Below, piece by piece: positions 43,966-55,495 of a stretch of 64,000 bases of DNA. A program made the position numbers and the translations under genes. The notes beneath the pieces are model-generated. The model did not search any database. It was not told the origin of the DNA and saw only the letters and a program-made list of their open reading frames with translations. This DNA is from Timema cristinae (lineage: Eukaryota; Arthropoda; Insecta; Phasmatodea; Timematidae): contig JBCFYV010000012.1 of assembly GCA_039000515.1 (NCBI GenBank), positions 87,574,284 through 87,638,283 of the forward strand, read 5' to 3'. Position 1 is the first letter of the stretch, and each line of letters opens with the position of its first letter.

Positions 43966-44819
43966 TTCTACTCAAATGTAATTTCAACAAAAAATACAAT
44001 ATTAAAGTTACCGTGAACATCTCAGTGCCCCCATGAAGTTGTGAATGGTGGCAGCAGAAACATCTAAACCAGCCGGTGACGTAGCCCTTGCCAATTAAGA
44101 TGACGTAACACTTCCCGTCTACGGCGCGTAACCGATCACTCAATCCGCCAAGTCACGGCGAAAATAAAGTAGCAAAGTATTATTTTGTTTTTCATTAATG
44201 ACCGGATACGGTCAATTTTTTACCCTCTCTTTACCTCTCTCGTTCTTCAAGCGCGTAAACTCGTTCGTTCGTAAAAAAACAAGCAGTAGGAGGAAGTGAT
44301 TGCGACTTATGCCACTGCTATCCGGAGGAGTTAAAGCGTGCCCTGCTGGCCGCAAATGGCCGTATGATGTGCAGGAGAAAGCAAGAACAGGCCAAGCGCT
44401 CATCCGAGGACTGAGGTCAACTGGAGGATGTTACACAGGAAGGCCAAGTGTAAAGTGCCGTTACTTCGCGGTCTCACCCCCTGGGGGGTGCTGATCTCCT
44501 AGTAGAAGGGGGCGGGGCCCTCACTTTGGGGGGGGGGGGGGGCAGTTCTTCTATAGTCCGTGGTCTCTCTCTCAACGTCCAATTCAGACAGTAAGTGGCT
44601 TGTATTAAATTAATCTTTAGCTATACACGAAAAGCAAATCCCATCTCTTTGGTTTATCACTTTGTTAAAATGAACACACATACAATTTTACAGTGATGTA
44701 TTTAAAGTCCTTGCTTGAGATCCCAGCACACTGGAATCAGTTGCAAGACTAAGCTAATGTTTCGGACAATGTCCGATGCTTGGGAAACGGGTGCTGCCAA
44801 GGCCGAGAGCGCCGGAATA
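43966..44819. other. no recognisable feature apart from a G tract
   Basis: GC-richer around 44300-44540, with 60-84 codon frames on both strands that I do not recognise. A 15-G run lies at 44528-44542. Confidence 0.35.
44528..44542 (+). repeat. poly-G tract, 15 bases
   Basis: Uninterrupted run of 15 G, shortly after CCCCCTGGGGGGTG and GGGGGCGGGGCCC. Together these could form quadruplex structure. Confidence 0.95.
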
Positions 44820-45085
44820 TCGAGATTAAGGGCCAGTTTCATAGTCAGATTGAGTACGCCCCAAGTGTGACGCTATAAACGCGAAGACTAGGACCAGTTT
44901 CATATGCTACACTGGCCCATTAAATTTGAATTTGAGTTAGTATCGTCTTGTGTTTGGTATCAACCCGCACTTTAGGTGCACTAAGATCAACTATGGAACT
45001 GGTCCAAAGTGTTACAAAAGGTTCGAACCAAGGTCTCGTTGGGAGTTGGTTTGTCTGAAGATGAACGCTCTTGACCACAGCTGGA
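44820..45085 (-). repeat. possible tRNA-headed SINE, other family
   Basis: On the minus strand from 45085: CTGTGGTCAAGAGCG (box A-like) and CTTGGTTCGAACC (box B), then a body with two related words, GGACCAGTTCCATAGT and ATGAAACTGGTCC. It does not match S-A to S-D. Confidence 0.45.
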
Positions 45086-45118
45086 ACTCTAAGGTCCATT
45101 GAAGTAGAGGTCATACGA

Positions 45119-45266
45119 ACTCATGTTTAGTGAAGTTAGAAGCGATACGATTAGGTTATATGAAGTTGACTCATGTCGAATGAAGCTAGGAGCGGTACTA
45201 TTAGATTATTAGGTGCAATGAAGTTGACATATTCACTGATGTCTAGTGAAGTTAGGAGAAATATTA
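45119..45266 (+). repeat. degenerate tandem repeat
   Basis: Three imperfect units based on TCATGT(C/T)TAGTGAAGTTAG, GAGCGATAC and ATGAAGTTGAC start near 45119, 45171 and 45239. Confidence 0.7.
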
Positions 45267-45269
45267 TTC

Positions 45270-46356
45270 AGTGCTATGGATCAGGCCTTCGAGGTACTCA
45301 AACTGGGCTTGGTACCAGGGGCAAGCGTGGGGCCACCTCTCTTAGTAATAATATTGGACTTCATTGGCGTCGAAATCTTATTTGTTTAGGGGGCAGCTAG
45401 CAAAAAAAATGAAAAGTTTTTTAGGGGTCTAAAGACGCTCCCCTGTAAAGTGTGTATACATATCTACATTGTCCTTCGTCTGAATTTTTTTTTAAACTTA
45501 GACTGCTCTATTATTTATTTGGAGTGGTATTCACATAAATATTTTGAAATTTGAATGCCCCTGGAAACTAGTTAGAGTGGTCTTTGATTAGAATTAGACG
45601 CCTGTTATTGCAGTTATTTGAAGTGGTCTTCCCTCGGCAAATTTTTTTTAAATTTTGTGGCTTTAAAATCTATTTGGAGTGTACTTCCCTGGAAAATCTT
45701 TGAAAATTAAATGTTTCTTGAAACTATTTAGAATTAACCTCTTCCAGCTAATTTTGAAACATTGAATACTCTCAGAAGCTATTTTGAATAATATTTCTCT
45801 GGCAATTTTGATGATTGGGTACCTTAGAATGGAACCCGCCTTCCCCCCACATTCCCCCGTCATTTACCTACACCAACTTTTAACTTTGCTTTGTATTATT
45901 TTAAAACTTTGTTGTCACATTTACAAAAGAAAAGCAATGCACAAATATTAATCCGTAACTAAACACTGAAATGTTACACATATGATGAAGTCTTTGAATC
46001 GAACTTTATTAACTGCCCAACACTCTTTATGTGCCAAATTTAGTTTCAGTACAATAATAATAATATTAGACTCTGTGAAGTTTCCGAACCCTTCTAAACG
46101 AAAGGAAAGACTGGGCCGAACCAATGACATAATTGTTACACATGTCAGTAAGTTTCTCCGGAGGAAATCCTATCTGTTGGTCTGTTCTTTAGAATGGCTA
46201 GGCATTTTATCGCTTGTCATTCATATTTTGTTTTGTATTGTTTTAATCTTCTACATTTTTCTTAACTTGTAAACCTGGATATCGGGCCGGGGACCCATAG
46301 AAGTCCCAGGCCCGGTACCATGGTACCAATAGTCCCCTCCTTGTGGGGGTCCTGCG
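45270..46356 (+). mobile_element. repeat G copy 2
   Basis: Same layout as copy 1 without the SINE, about 1,090 bp. Left CTTGGTACCAGGGGCAAG; right CCCGGTACCATGGTACCAAT and CTGCG. Internal words TATTTGGAGTG and AACACTGAAATGTTACAC match. Divergence between the copies is high, so the family is old. Confidence 0.8.
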
Positions 46357-46466
46357 ATGGAGTATGTCTTACGAGGGGTAGTCCATATTAAGTATAGGTG
46401 TTGTTAACTTTGGTCTGATGAATTTAGAGATTATCTATTTGAGGTCGGTCCAAATTGGACGTCACC

Positions 46467-46545
46467 TCCCCCAACGGTTGTGCTGAGAGGTGTCTTTCTG
46501 GGAGGCGGGTGTTCTGTTGGAGCTATCGGTTCGAATCCTGGTGTG
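46467..46545 (+). repeat. tRNA-like head, SINE remnant
   Basis: GTGCTGAGAGGTGTC and the perfect box B-like CGGTTCGAATCC about 55 bp on; acceptor arms do not pair. Confidence 0.35.
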
Positions 46546-47052
46546 TTCGAGTCTCCAGAGTCTTAACATGAGGATGTACTAAGGTGAAGATACGAGTGTG
46601 GTTGCACCTCTGTGGTTGAACAAAATTCTATCCGATTTTTAGTTTCTTTTTCCTTATTTGGAGGTGGTTTGTTAGCCAATGAAGGAAACGTGACCAAGCT
46701 AGTGAGGTAAGAACTTTCATTCATAAACTCTTGGACCCCGAGGAGACGTGGAAAGGGGGGAAGGAAGCCCGACTGGTTGTCGCACCCTGAGGCACCCAAG
46801 TTCTGGCACCGGCCTGCAGCTTCCGGTGCCAATAAACTGACTTTTTAGTCGATGTTTTTTTGTCCACTGATTAAACGGGAAGCGCTACCGTTTCTCCCTC
46901 CTTCTCCCCCTTTTTATTTTTTTATGGCCAGATGATTGGGGGCGTGGGGGCATAAGAAAAAATCAAGATAATAGTATGAAATCAGCGGAGATAATCGGTG
47001 AAGTGACTCCACCTGGACAAGGTTGAATGCAAATCTCGAAGCTGGCAGGAAA
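46546..47052. other. no recognisable feature
   Basis: An 89-codon minus-strand frame (46563-46832) has no known motif. Nothing else seen. Confidence 0.4.
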
Positions 47053-47310
47053 TGTCTTTCGTCACTGGCCTGATCTTTAGTGAGCTCATTTACTACTTTT
47101 AGCTCCTAACTTTCAGGCGTAAAGTGATCTTTTTTTATCACTGTTCTGATCTATAGTTGTCGTCTCATTCATTACCTTTAACTTCTCACTTTCAGGAGTA
47201 AGGACGTGTTATTTTTCACTGTTCCAAGCTGCAGTAGTTTAGTCTCATTCACTACCTTTAGCTGCTAGCTTTCAACCGCAAGGGCATGTCTTTCGTGACT
47301 GTGGAAACCT
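47053..47310. repeat. degenerate minisatellite, unit about 77 bp
   Basis: CACTGxxCTGATCT, CTCATTxACTACxTTTAxCT and CTxxCTTTCAGG recur with anchors at 47063, 47139 and 47217, plus a partial unit near 47296. Confidence 0.85.
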
Positions 47311-47564
47311 TAGCTCCTAATTAATAATTAATAATTCTCAATATGCTCGTTTTTGCACCAAAACTATTAGGGATTACTTTTAATTTAGAATTACTTCAGC
47401 TATAATTTATGCAGGGGTAAAATTAGGAGTTGCTGGATCCACAAAAATTCAAGCGGATAGGCGTTAATAGACAGATATACTGCAGAAGTCCATACTGAAT
47501 AACAGCATTTATACATTCTGTGGTCACGCAGATAAATACACCAGTATATTATTGTATAGCTTAT
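47311..47564. other. no recognisable feature
   Basis: AT-rich; nothing recognised. Confidence 0.4.
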
Positions 47565-47740
47565 AGTAAACAAGGAGGTTTGGGTTCGAACTCCGTATGG
47601 TATAGTGAGGTGTTTTTTCTCCAATGGTTTTCCACTTACACCCGCGTTTACGTGAAGAAAATTTCTTATAAATTCTACCTTCCTCAACCCTAACCCATTA
47701 GTGGAAATATGTTGATAGACCAGCCCGGACACGTACCCTG
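47565..47740 (+). repeat. S-A SINE, degenerate
   Basis: TTTGGGTTCGAACTCCG (box B), TTTTCTCCAATGGTTTTCCAC and CCTTCCTCAACCCTAACCC match the S-A body; the tail is lost. Confidence 0.6.
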
Positions 47741-47880
47741 ACAAAGACGTCAGTCTCGTCCTGTCTTGTTATCTCGAAGCAAAAAAAAAAAAAATCACTA
47801 GTTTAACCATAAACTATTTTTCTATAAATGCTACGTGCCACTTATTTCCTTTTCTAGACTATCCGTAACCCACTCTAATT

Positions 47881-48155
47881 ATTATTATTAGCACCGCGTC
47901 TTACTACCCGTTCGGGTTATACGCACTTACGCTAATGTGTAATACTAGGGTGATTGTGAGATTAAATGAAGGTCCTACAGTTTAACGTGGAATCCGAACC
48001 ACGGTGGTGGCCTGGCATTCCCCACATTCACAAGATGTCTTGTCAGAGGTGAAGGAAGGGTTTGGAAATCAGATAAATCTGTGCCGGGACCGAGGATTGA
48101 ACCCCGGCCGCCAGCATAGAAGTCTGACACCTTACCCCTAGACCACCAGGTCAAC
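47881..48155 (-). repeat. S-B SINE, full length, with target duplication
   Basis: Tail TAGCACCGCGTCTTACTACC, body GGCATTCCCCACATTCAC, box B GGATTGAACCCC and head CCACCAGGTCA. The 12-bp duplication CCCACTCTAATT flanks it at 47869-47880 and 48156-48167. Confidence 0.96.
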
Positions 48156-48351
48156 CCCACTCTAATTGATCACCATTGGACGTGAAGAGGGAATACTTAG
48201 AAATTTTAGCCACACCATGGACGGGATTTGAAGCTAATTCAATGTCTGGTGACACCTCAGGCACTATGCAGTGAACTTACTGATAGTAGTAACCTGATGG
48301 ATGGTTCTCTTGCCAGATATAAGCCACGCACGATGTTGACTCAGTTTTATA

Positions 48352-48562
48352 TTTTAAGCGCCGCGTCTTTCTAGTCGTCCAAGCTGTCGGTACTTAGGCC
48401 TAAGTAAATTAAATAGGGATAAGGAAGGTAGAATTTTAAAAGAAATGTACTCGTATTTGTGGGAAAAGAGAGTGGCCATCCATGGGTAGAGAGGGAGGGG
48501 GAGGTATATTCTCAATACACCCAGCAGGGACTAGAACCACAACCTCCTCGTCTCCAGCTGCT
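48352..48562 (-). repeat. S-A SINE, degenerate
   Basis: GCGCCGCGTCTTTCTAGTC, TAAGGAAGGTAGAATTTTAA, GTACTCGTATTTGTGGG and CACAACCTCCTCGTCTCC follow reverse S-A order. Confidence 0.65.
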
Positions 48563-48877
48563 TGCCGATGCGGGTTTGTGTGGCGTGGAAGTGTTACGAT
48601 GAGGTCTACAGTTCGAACCCTGGGAGGAAGAGGTTCGCGCCCCGCAGGCGAGCGGAAGTGAAGGGCACAACATCCGGCGCGGCTATCGGGCCGTAGCGCG
48701 GGGATTGGTCACGCTCGGCACCGGGTCACTCTCCCCTCTCCTTCTTTCTCTCTGGGACATTTGTCAATGTCTCTCTCTGTATTTTTACGGGGTTCATATT
48801 GGCGCTATTTTATTTTCTGCGCGTGTAAGCTTCCCCTTATTAGCAAATCTCTAAGTCACCCTTTTATTTTCATCCGC
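48563..48877. other. no recognisable feature
   Basis: GC- and CpG-rich between 48630 and 48730; no open frame or promoter motif that I can defend. Confidence 0.35.
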
Positions 48878-49040
48878 ACCAGTGGTCAAGTGGTTTAAGG
48901 TTTTAGGTTCGTCATAGGCTGGGGTTCTTGTTACAAAGAAGTTGAGGTTCGAATACCGGGTGGGTACATATTCGGGCTGGCTGTTTTGCCATGGTGATTT
49001 TCCGCGCTACTACCTCTGAAAGCTACCTCCTCTTTCTACT
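48878..49040 (+). repeat. tRNA-headed SINE, S-A relative
   Basis: CAGTGGTCAAGTGGTTTAAGG (box A-like) and GAGGTTCGAATACCGG (box B), then GGTACATATTCGGG and GTGATTTTCCGCGC. The body differs from S-A and no tail is visible. Confidence 0.5.
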
Positions 49041-49902
49041 CTCTTGATTAAGCAGGAACTAAAGTGGTCGCCATATTCTAGCAGCCCTTGCCGTTGTCGA
49101 GAACGCTTTAATTGGATTCTTATACTAGAGGGCCTATCACTCATCTGATCTTTGAGGTAATCGTGGTCGAACCCCGGTCTGATAATTTAAGGGTAGATTT
49201 ATCAGGTGAGACAAAGGGGTTTGGAGTTACATTAGGGACCGTCATTATACTAAGTAGTGGTTTTTGAGGGGGTTGGTGGGGATCAGTAGTTTCTTAAGTT
49301 TTATTTCGAGGGCTTAGGGCAAAATCTATCTCACCTAAAGTTTTTTTATCAATGTTTATGGTGAGACAAATCCTAAGTATATATTTTGTTTTTTTCAGAA
49401 AATTATGAAATGTTTTTATTTTCATTCATTTCTTGACCTCACTTTAATTACTAGTTTTTACTGTTTTATAGAAATAATTGAAATGTAGAATTCTTATTTT
49501 TCACAGAGATAGTTAATTGTAATACACATTACATCTGGCTTTTTGTTTTAATATAAATAAAATTAAAAATAATCAAACCATTAAAATAATCTAATTTACT
49601 AAAGCTTATAAAATTACGTTAGACAGATGGAAGGTATAGGATTGCGGAAAATCTTACGATCCCTTACGTGTGCGTTTGGGGTGGGGGGGGGAGGTCAAAA
49701 ATCATTAAAAAAGGCCTTATGTAATTAATTTTAAGAACGGCCCGTTACCCTCATAGACCAACACGCCAGTGTCGCGTGCGGGAATGCGCAGTATATCCTC
49801 CCTCAGGCCCCACGCTTGTGTCGTCACATTGTCCACTACACTGAGTATCACCTCTGAAGAGATCTGGGCTTATGGAGGCTTATGGGCTCTCTCCCTCTCT
49901 CG
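49041..49902. other. no recognisable feature
   Basis: AT-rich middle; a G-rich run at 49679-49691. Nothing recognised. Confidence 0.4.
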
Positions 49903-50106
49903 CTTGACTGCTGAGGACGGGAAGATCGAGGTTCGAATCTCGGTTGGGTGAACTGGAGGGGATTTTTCCTAAATGGTTTTCCACTCTCCCTCCACGCAAA
50001 TGCGGGTTCACTTCCTCTAATTCAACCTTCCCAATTCCTAATCCATTAGCGTGATTAGTACTTAAAGCGTATAACCCTAACGGGTAGTAAGACGCGGTGC
50101 TAAATA
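49903..50106 (+). repeat. S-A SINE, head truncated
   Basis: CTTGACTGCTGAGGACGGG, box B GAGGTTCGAATCTCGG, body CACGCAAATGCGGGTTCAC, tail CCCTAACGGGTAGTAAGACG plus CGGTGCTAAATATT. Close to the copy at 31945. Confidence 0.88.
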
Positions 50107-50538
50107 TTATTACTATTATTTACTCTATCTGTTATGTTGGAAGGTAATGTGCCGGGGTAAGGAGCTAAGTTAAACCTAGACTAACCAACGTTGTAAAATT
50201 GGTCTTATATTTATTTGATGGAAGATTGACCACAATAAAACAATAGAATTACAGCGCTGTCCCCGAATAGTATCCATACAGTTACCTCAGAGATGATAGT
50301 CAGTGTACATCTTATTCGCCACCTAGAACCGCTGCTGAGTCCCGACGGCCTCCTCTCCTCACCGCTGGGTAATAACACTGGTGAAGTTAATATGAAGTCT
50401 GGTCTTATGAGTTGACCAAATTGCGGGTTGAATGGGAAATTGGCTGACCTCCGAATCTCAATTATATAATCGGCCCTTAGCTCAGTGGCTGGACTGGGAC
50501 AGATTCCCAGATGTACGCACACCCTTAATAAATCCCCC

Positions 50539-50905
50539 TAACCTGCCGAGACTGTCTTACAGGGGCTTAAACATTCTTAATTAGCCCGTTAACTCACCAG
50601 AACTGGCTTACAGGGTCTCAAACATCCCTAATGCAGCCCCATTAACTCGCCAGAACTGGCTTACATGGTCTCAAACACCCCTAATGCAGCCCCATTATCT
50701 CGCCAGAACTGGCTTACATGGTCTCAAACACCCCTAATGCAGCCCCATTAACTCGCCAGAACTGGCATACAGGGTCTCAAACACCCCTAATGCACCCCCA
50801 TTAACTCGCCAGAACTGGCTTACAGGGTCTCAAATACACTTAATGCAGCCCCATCAACTCGCCAGAGCTGTTTTCCAGGGCTCAAACACCCTTCATTTTA
50901 GTCCA
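50539..50905. repeat. 53-bp minisatellite, 7 copies
   Basis: The unit TAACTCGCCAGAACTGGCTT, ACAGGGTCTCAAACACCCCT, AATGCAGCCCCAT starts at 50590, 50643, 50696, 50749, 50802 and 50855, an exact 53-bp register. A diverged unit starts at 50539 and a decayed end reaches about 50905. It ends at the MITE boundary. Confidence 0.96.
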
Positions 50906-50910
50906 CTTAA

Positions 50911-51308
50911 GGTGGGAGTGTAGGGAACGAGAGTTAAGGGCAGTATTTTTGACTTTTTTTTATATCAACTCTTTTTATTTTTTGTCAAAATAAATAACTA
51001 TCCAGTAGACCTATAAACAAAAGTTTAATTTTCTTCACATGGTGCCCTCAACAGTTGTTGAATATCTGTCAAGGATGTCCTGAAATTTAATGACAACTTC
51101 TTCTCTTCATTTAAGAAAATTGTCATCTGATGCCGCTATGCTCATGACAGATATTCAACAACTGTTGAGGTCACACCACATGAAGAAAATAAACACCATG
51201 TTTCTACTGGAGAAATATTTAATTTATTTTAGCCCCAAAAAATAAAAAAGTTTTGCTATAAAATCTGCAAAAATACTGGCTTTAACTCGCGTTTCCTAAA
51301 CTCCCAAC
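50911..51308. mobile_element. foldback MITE, full length
   Basis: The most complete copy. The left end is GGTGGGAGTGTAGGGAACG; the right, reversed, is GTTGGGAGTTTAGGAAACG. Arms stay inverted for over 150 bp (TTTAATTTTCTTCACATGG and CATGAAGAAAATAAACACC; TCAACAGTTGTTGAATATC and its inverse), around a short unpaired middle with ATGCCGCTATGCTC. Flanked by TTAA (50907-50910) and TGAA (51309-51312). No coding capacity. Confidence 0.88.
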
Positions 51309-51312
51309 TGAA

Positions 51313-51684
51313 CCCATTGTTACTAACTTTCAGGGGGTTGTACATCTCACGATAAGTCATAGATAATGAAGGAAAGCTTAGATAAATATTGATTATCCAT
51401 AGTTGCTCACTATCCTCTCGACCACTCTGTAGTGTTTGGGTTGAATAGGTCTTACGCCCCTGTTATGTAGGTTACCAGGCTGCCCGGTAGAGCGCAGTCG
51501 GAAGGTGCGATTGTTACGGTGTTGTTTGTGTTCGTAGAGCAACAGAAAGTTTTAGTTAATAACTCCGCACTTCCTGTGCTAATGGCGTAGTTTCCCCCCT
51601 TCACTTCCCCAACTCCTCCGTTCGTGATACACACGCTTCGTCGAGAGCAAATATACTCTCCGAGGATTCACTTGCTGAACAGTC
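51313..51684. other. no recognisable feature
   Basis: Nothing recognised; a 60-codon minus frame is not credible. Confidence 0.4.
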
Positions 51685-51990
51685 GACGTCAGTGCTCTTG
51701 GGGTAAAATGCTCGCCTCAGGATCCGATGTTAGTGAGTTCTAACCCATCCGGGGTTGACTGATTTTTCTTGAGCGATAAAATTCCATGGCACATCTTCCT
51801 TCGGAGGGGAAGTAAAGTCTTTGGTTGGTGCCATGTCGATTGTGGCATGTAAGATAACCATGGCAGTTATGTAAAAACAACTTTTCCGACAAAATTGGTA
51901 GGCTCTTTCGCGCTCACTCATAGACATTTTGGTGTGCTGATATAATCATTCGGTTCAAAAAGTTTACGTTAAATAAATAAAATAAATACT
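51685..51990 (+). repeat. S-D SINE, full length
   Basis: Head TCTTGGGGTAAAATGCTCGC with CCTCAGGATCCGATGTTAG and decayed box B GAGTTCTAACCC. Body CGGAGGGGAAGTAAAG and CATGTCGATTGTGGCATG. Tail GTGTGCTGATATAATCATTC and AAAGTTTACGTTAAATAAA. The tail is the S-C tail. Confidence 0.88.
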
Positions 51991-52044
51991 TGAACATCCT
52001 GTCGAATAGAATTTGGCAGACTAGTTGAGATAGAGAGACTAAAA

Positions 52045-52336
52045 TAATAATAATTAGTATTATTATTATTAGCACCGCGTCTTACTACCCGTTCGGGTTA
52101 TACGCAATTACGCTAATGTGTAATGGTAGGGTGATTGTGAGATGAAATGAAGGACCTACAGTTTAACGTGTAATCCGAACCACGGTGGTGGCCTGGCATT
52201 CCCCACATTCACAAGATGTCTTGTCAGAGGTGAAGGAAGGGTTTGGAAATCAGATAAATCTGTGCCGGGACCGAGGATTGAACCCGGCCGCCAGCACAGA
52301 AGTCTGACACCTTACCCCTAGACCACCAGGTCACCT
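52045..52336 (-). repeat. S-B SINE, full length, with target duplication
   Basis: Tail with TTATTATTATTAGCACCGCG, body and head as at 39186. The 11-bp duplication AGAGACTAAAA flanks it at 52034-52044 and 52337-52347. Confidence 0.96.
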
Positions 52337-52347
52337 AGAGACTAAAA

Positions 52348-53149
52348 AGTTCTGAAAATAAATGTCAGCTTATTGAATCCCAGCTGAAGGGGATATCTTC
52401 ACAAAGTATTTTATCCTAATATTAATAAACATAACTGATTTACAGCAGACCCGACGCTAGTAGCACATTCAACCACCGAGCGCTGTAGTAGTTGTGAGTG
52501 CGGGAAGAGAACTTGAAGAGCTGTTATTGCTTTGTTAGCAGTAATTGTGTTGATGTTTCTGGTATTAATGTCGCTGGGATAGATTCAATTGAAATGAACA
52601 CTTTTAAAATAGGGACATCTCCGAGTGCATTCTTTCCATTTCACATCTCTATTCTCATAGCTATGTCATCTTAAGGTTCACATTGTCAGCGCCGTCCAAA
52701 CAAAAACTGAGCGATAATCGACCTTATTCCTGAGATTGTTTCTTTAACTGAAGCGGTAATCGCATATAAAGATGTGAGATTGATAATTTTACGTTTTAGA
52801 AAATTTATAGGTTATCTTTCTTTAAAAATTTTCCGCAAAATCCTTCCCCTATTTAAAAAGGTCAGAACAATTTCACTTAATATATCTCAAGTTTTTAAAG
52901 TTTCCGCTTCAGTTTAATTTCTCCTTAAGGACGTTAACATCAAATGAGTTTCGATTAAGCGATTACAACGATTCCAGTTCTCTTTTCACACTCACATATC
53001 GGCTACAGCGCTCGATGGTTAATGTGTTACTAACGTTGGTCTGCTATAGACCACTTATGATGTTAATGCATCACTATTATAATTAGTCATTGCCCTTGAC
53101 ATATGGATGGTATAAGGTAGTGTTTCTCAATGTTTCCATCTGTTCCGCT
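52348..53149. other. no clear feature
   Basis: A possible S-A head relic (GGTCTGCTATAGACCAC) near 53037. Otherwise nothing recognised. Confidence 0.35.
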
Positions 53150-53338
53150 GGTGAGAGGCAGGTTGGTGTTAGAATCCCGGACGGGTTACTGGAGAAGGTT
53201 TTTCCTCCTAAATGGTGTCCTACTCTCCATCCACGAAAATTCGGGTACATTTCCTCTATAATGTCTACCTTCCTCATCCTTACTCAATTCGTGTACATAT
53301 GCAGACATCTTGGACGGGTGGTAAGAGATGATAGATTA
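53150..53338 (+). repeat. S-A SINE, degenerate
   Basis: GTTAGAATCCCGGACGGG, CCTAAATGGTGTCCTACTC, CTACCTTCCTCATCCTTAC and TTGGACGGGTGGTAAG. Confidence 0.7.
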
Positions 53339-53992
53339 AAAAGTGACTGAGGTCTCAATCTGTCTACAGCTGCTAACCTTCCTCTGTTACATCTGGCTGC
53401 CACCAATCTCTCCACTCCACTCTCCTCGCTAACTGCACGCGCCTAATTGCGATAATTAGCTCTTCACTCGCAGATTGGTCGTGAGGTCAGCGCGTCTGAC
53501 CCTTCTGCTAAAGGTCAGCGCTCATCCCGGCACTTGTTTCCTTCTTCATTATTAACCTGAAGGATTGACCACACGCACAGTGTGCTGGATCGCACATATT
53601 ACTTTCTCATATAAATTTCAAATTTAAGAATATCAGTAATCAGTAAACCACCTTCAAATTAAATTATTTTCTTCGAAAACAAGTGTGCATTGTTATTTAG
53701 TTATGATAAAACATCCCTAAAATATATATTTGGAACAAAATAGTAATTGAGATTTTTGAAAAATTTTGCAATTTCAAAATTCAAGTTTTTCAGTAAGCTA
53801 CACTTATATGAATAGTTTTTTTTAATTAACATAAATCTCGATTTTATTTTTTTACTAAAACGCTCTCAAAATATCTGATTAATATATAACACTGTTAAAG
53901 CCATTTTTGAAATATTTCAAACCTTTAAAATTCCGTTATCAATGAATTATCCCTAATTTTAGAACTAGAATAGAAATAACGCCTTCTCCTCG
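53339..53992. other. no recognisable feature
   Basis: AT-rich after 53590; nothing recognised. Confidence 0.4.
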
Positions 53993-54200
53993 GGGTATGA
54001 ACATAATTATAATTATTATCATGTAACATATATGAAGTTTGAATTAAATCCATCAAACAGTTTCGCCTGTAGATTTAGGTACAGCCAAACAGAATAAAAC
54101 TAACACTTTTTTTAGTTCTGGACTCATAAAACATAATATATATCATCATAATATCGAGGTCGAGAATGTTCACGATTACATAACTTTCTCTATATAAGAA
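53993..54200 (+). repeat. repeat H copy 1
   Basis: CCTCGGGGTATG, CATATATGAAGTTTGAATTA, AATCCATCAAACAGTTTCG, ATATCGAGGTCGAGAA and ACGATTACATAACTTTCTC line up with copy 2 at 59859. Confidence 0.75.
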
Positions 54201-54349
54201 AGTAAAATGTTCAAAAATCGTTCGCCTTTTAAATATGTTGTCACGCTAACAAACGATGTAATTTGACCTAGTTTGTCAATACACCTCATGTATAGGTAAG
54301 GTGGATGAGTGCCTAACTGTTTTAACTATATTTTTAACTGTCAGAAACC

Positions 54350-54515
54350 CCATCTGTTGGCACAAGAGCTAAGGCGTTAGTTAAACTTGGTACTCTGGAG
54401 TTTGCCGGTGATGGGGAGGTCAGGGCCTGAGAATTTTTTTCCTCCTAAATTCTACTCTCCCTCCACGCAGATGTGGGAAAACTTCCTCTAAGAATACCCC
54501 ACTTGTTCTAATTCC
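54350..54515 (+). repeat. S-A SINE, degenerate
   Basis: AGAGCTAAGGCGTTAG, GCCGGTGATGGGGAGG, CTCCCTCCACGCAGATGTGG and ACTTCCTCTAAGAATAC. Confidence 0.65.
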
Positions 54516-55194
54516 TCACATTAAGCCGTTAGATAGCCCTTATGTTGAAACACTCAACATTTTCACCAGAAATAATTTTATTAAACCAATGTAGGTCTGA
54601 CCTGAGAACGAATGATGATACTATATTCATATTTCCGCTCTCTCTAGCCACTTAACCACGTGTGGGAGCTGTCTATATCTTTTCTTTTGAGATGGACCTG
54701 CATGCAACATAGGTTGAAGCATAGTGTTCTTGTTTATTTACTTTTACCCTTGGTTGAACAACTGTGGAACATTGTTCCAAACAAACATAGTCAAAACTGA
54801 ATTAACGTTGTTTAAACAATTCTCTAGAGAAGAACTTACCTGGCGTCGACTGCTGGGAATCCTAGGTCGTGTCTATACCCCCAAACATAAAATATGGGAG
54901 GTAACACAAAGGAGGGAGGGACAGGAGACACTTGTCAGAAGGGCACAAAATACTTCATATAAATAGGGATCTGCAAGATTCTCAGAATCTCCAGAGTATC
55001 AAGTCGAACTTGAATGCAATAAAAACATTATTTTTAAACTTAAATAACTTTTCTAAACACAATCGAATTTAAGAAAAATTAATGCCAAATAAGATTCATA
55101 AATTTTAAATGAACGTTGATAATTTAGGTTTAAATTATATATATTATACAGTATATATTAAATAACAATTTTAACTCAAGGCTGATTAATGGTT
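54516..55194. other. no recognisable feature
   Basis: An 80-codon frame at 54724 has no recognised motif; AT-rich after 55010. Confidence 0.4.
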
Positions 55195-55495
55195 TAATTT
55201 TAAAGGTTAGGGACAAGGAAGGTAATTCAAAGGGAGCCTGACTTCTTATACCGCGATACCACTGACTGCTAGTTGTATAGCGCTTTGTTTAGAACGTGTA
55301 AGTTTACCATATTGTGTTTAGAGGAAGTGCACCCGTATTAGCATTGGGAGAGGATGTATAAACCACACTGATAATTCATAAGAGGAAGATTATTTACTCC
55401 CAGTGCCTCTGGCTGACATTCAAAGCTTTGCCTCCTTCATCACGGGCAATTCAACCTATGGCGAGCCTGACGCCCTAGACCATAGGTCCCCCGAC
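55195..55495 (-). repeat. S-A SINE, diverged and interrupted
   Basis: GTTAGGGACAAGGAAGGTAA, AGAGGAAGTGCACCCGTATT and CCTGACGCCCTAGACCATAG are in reverse S-A order, with unrelated sequence at about 55235-55310. Confidence 0.6.
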
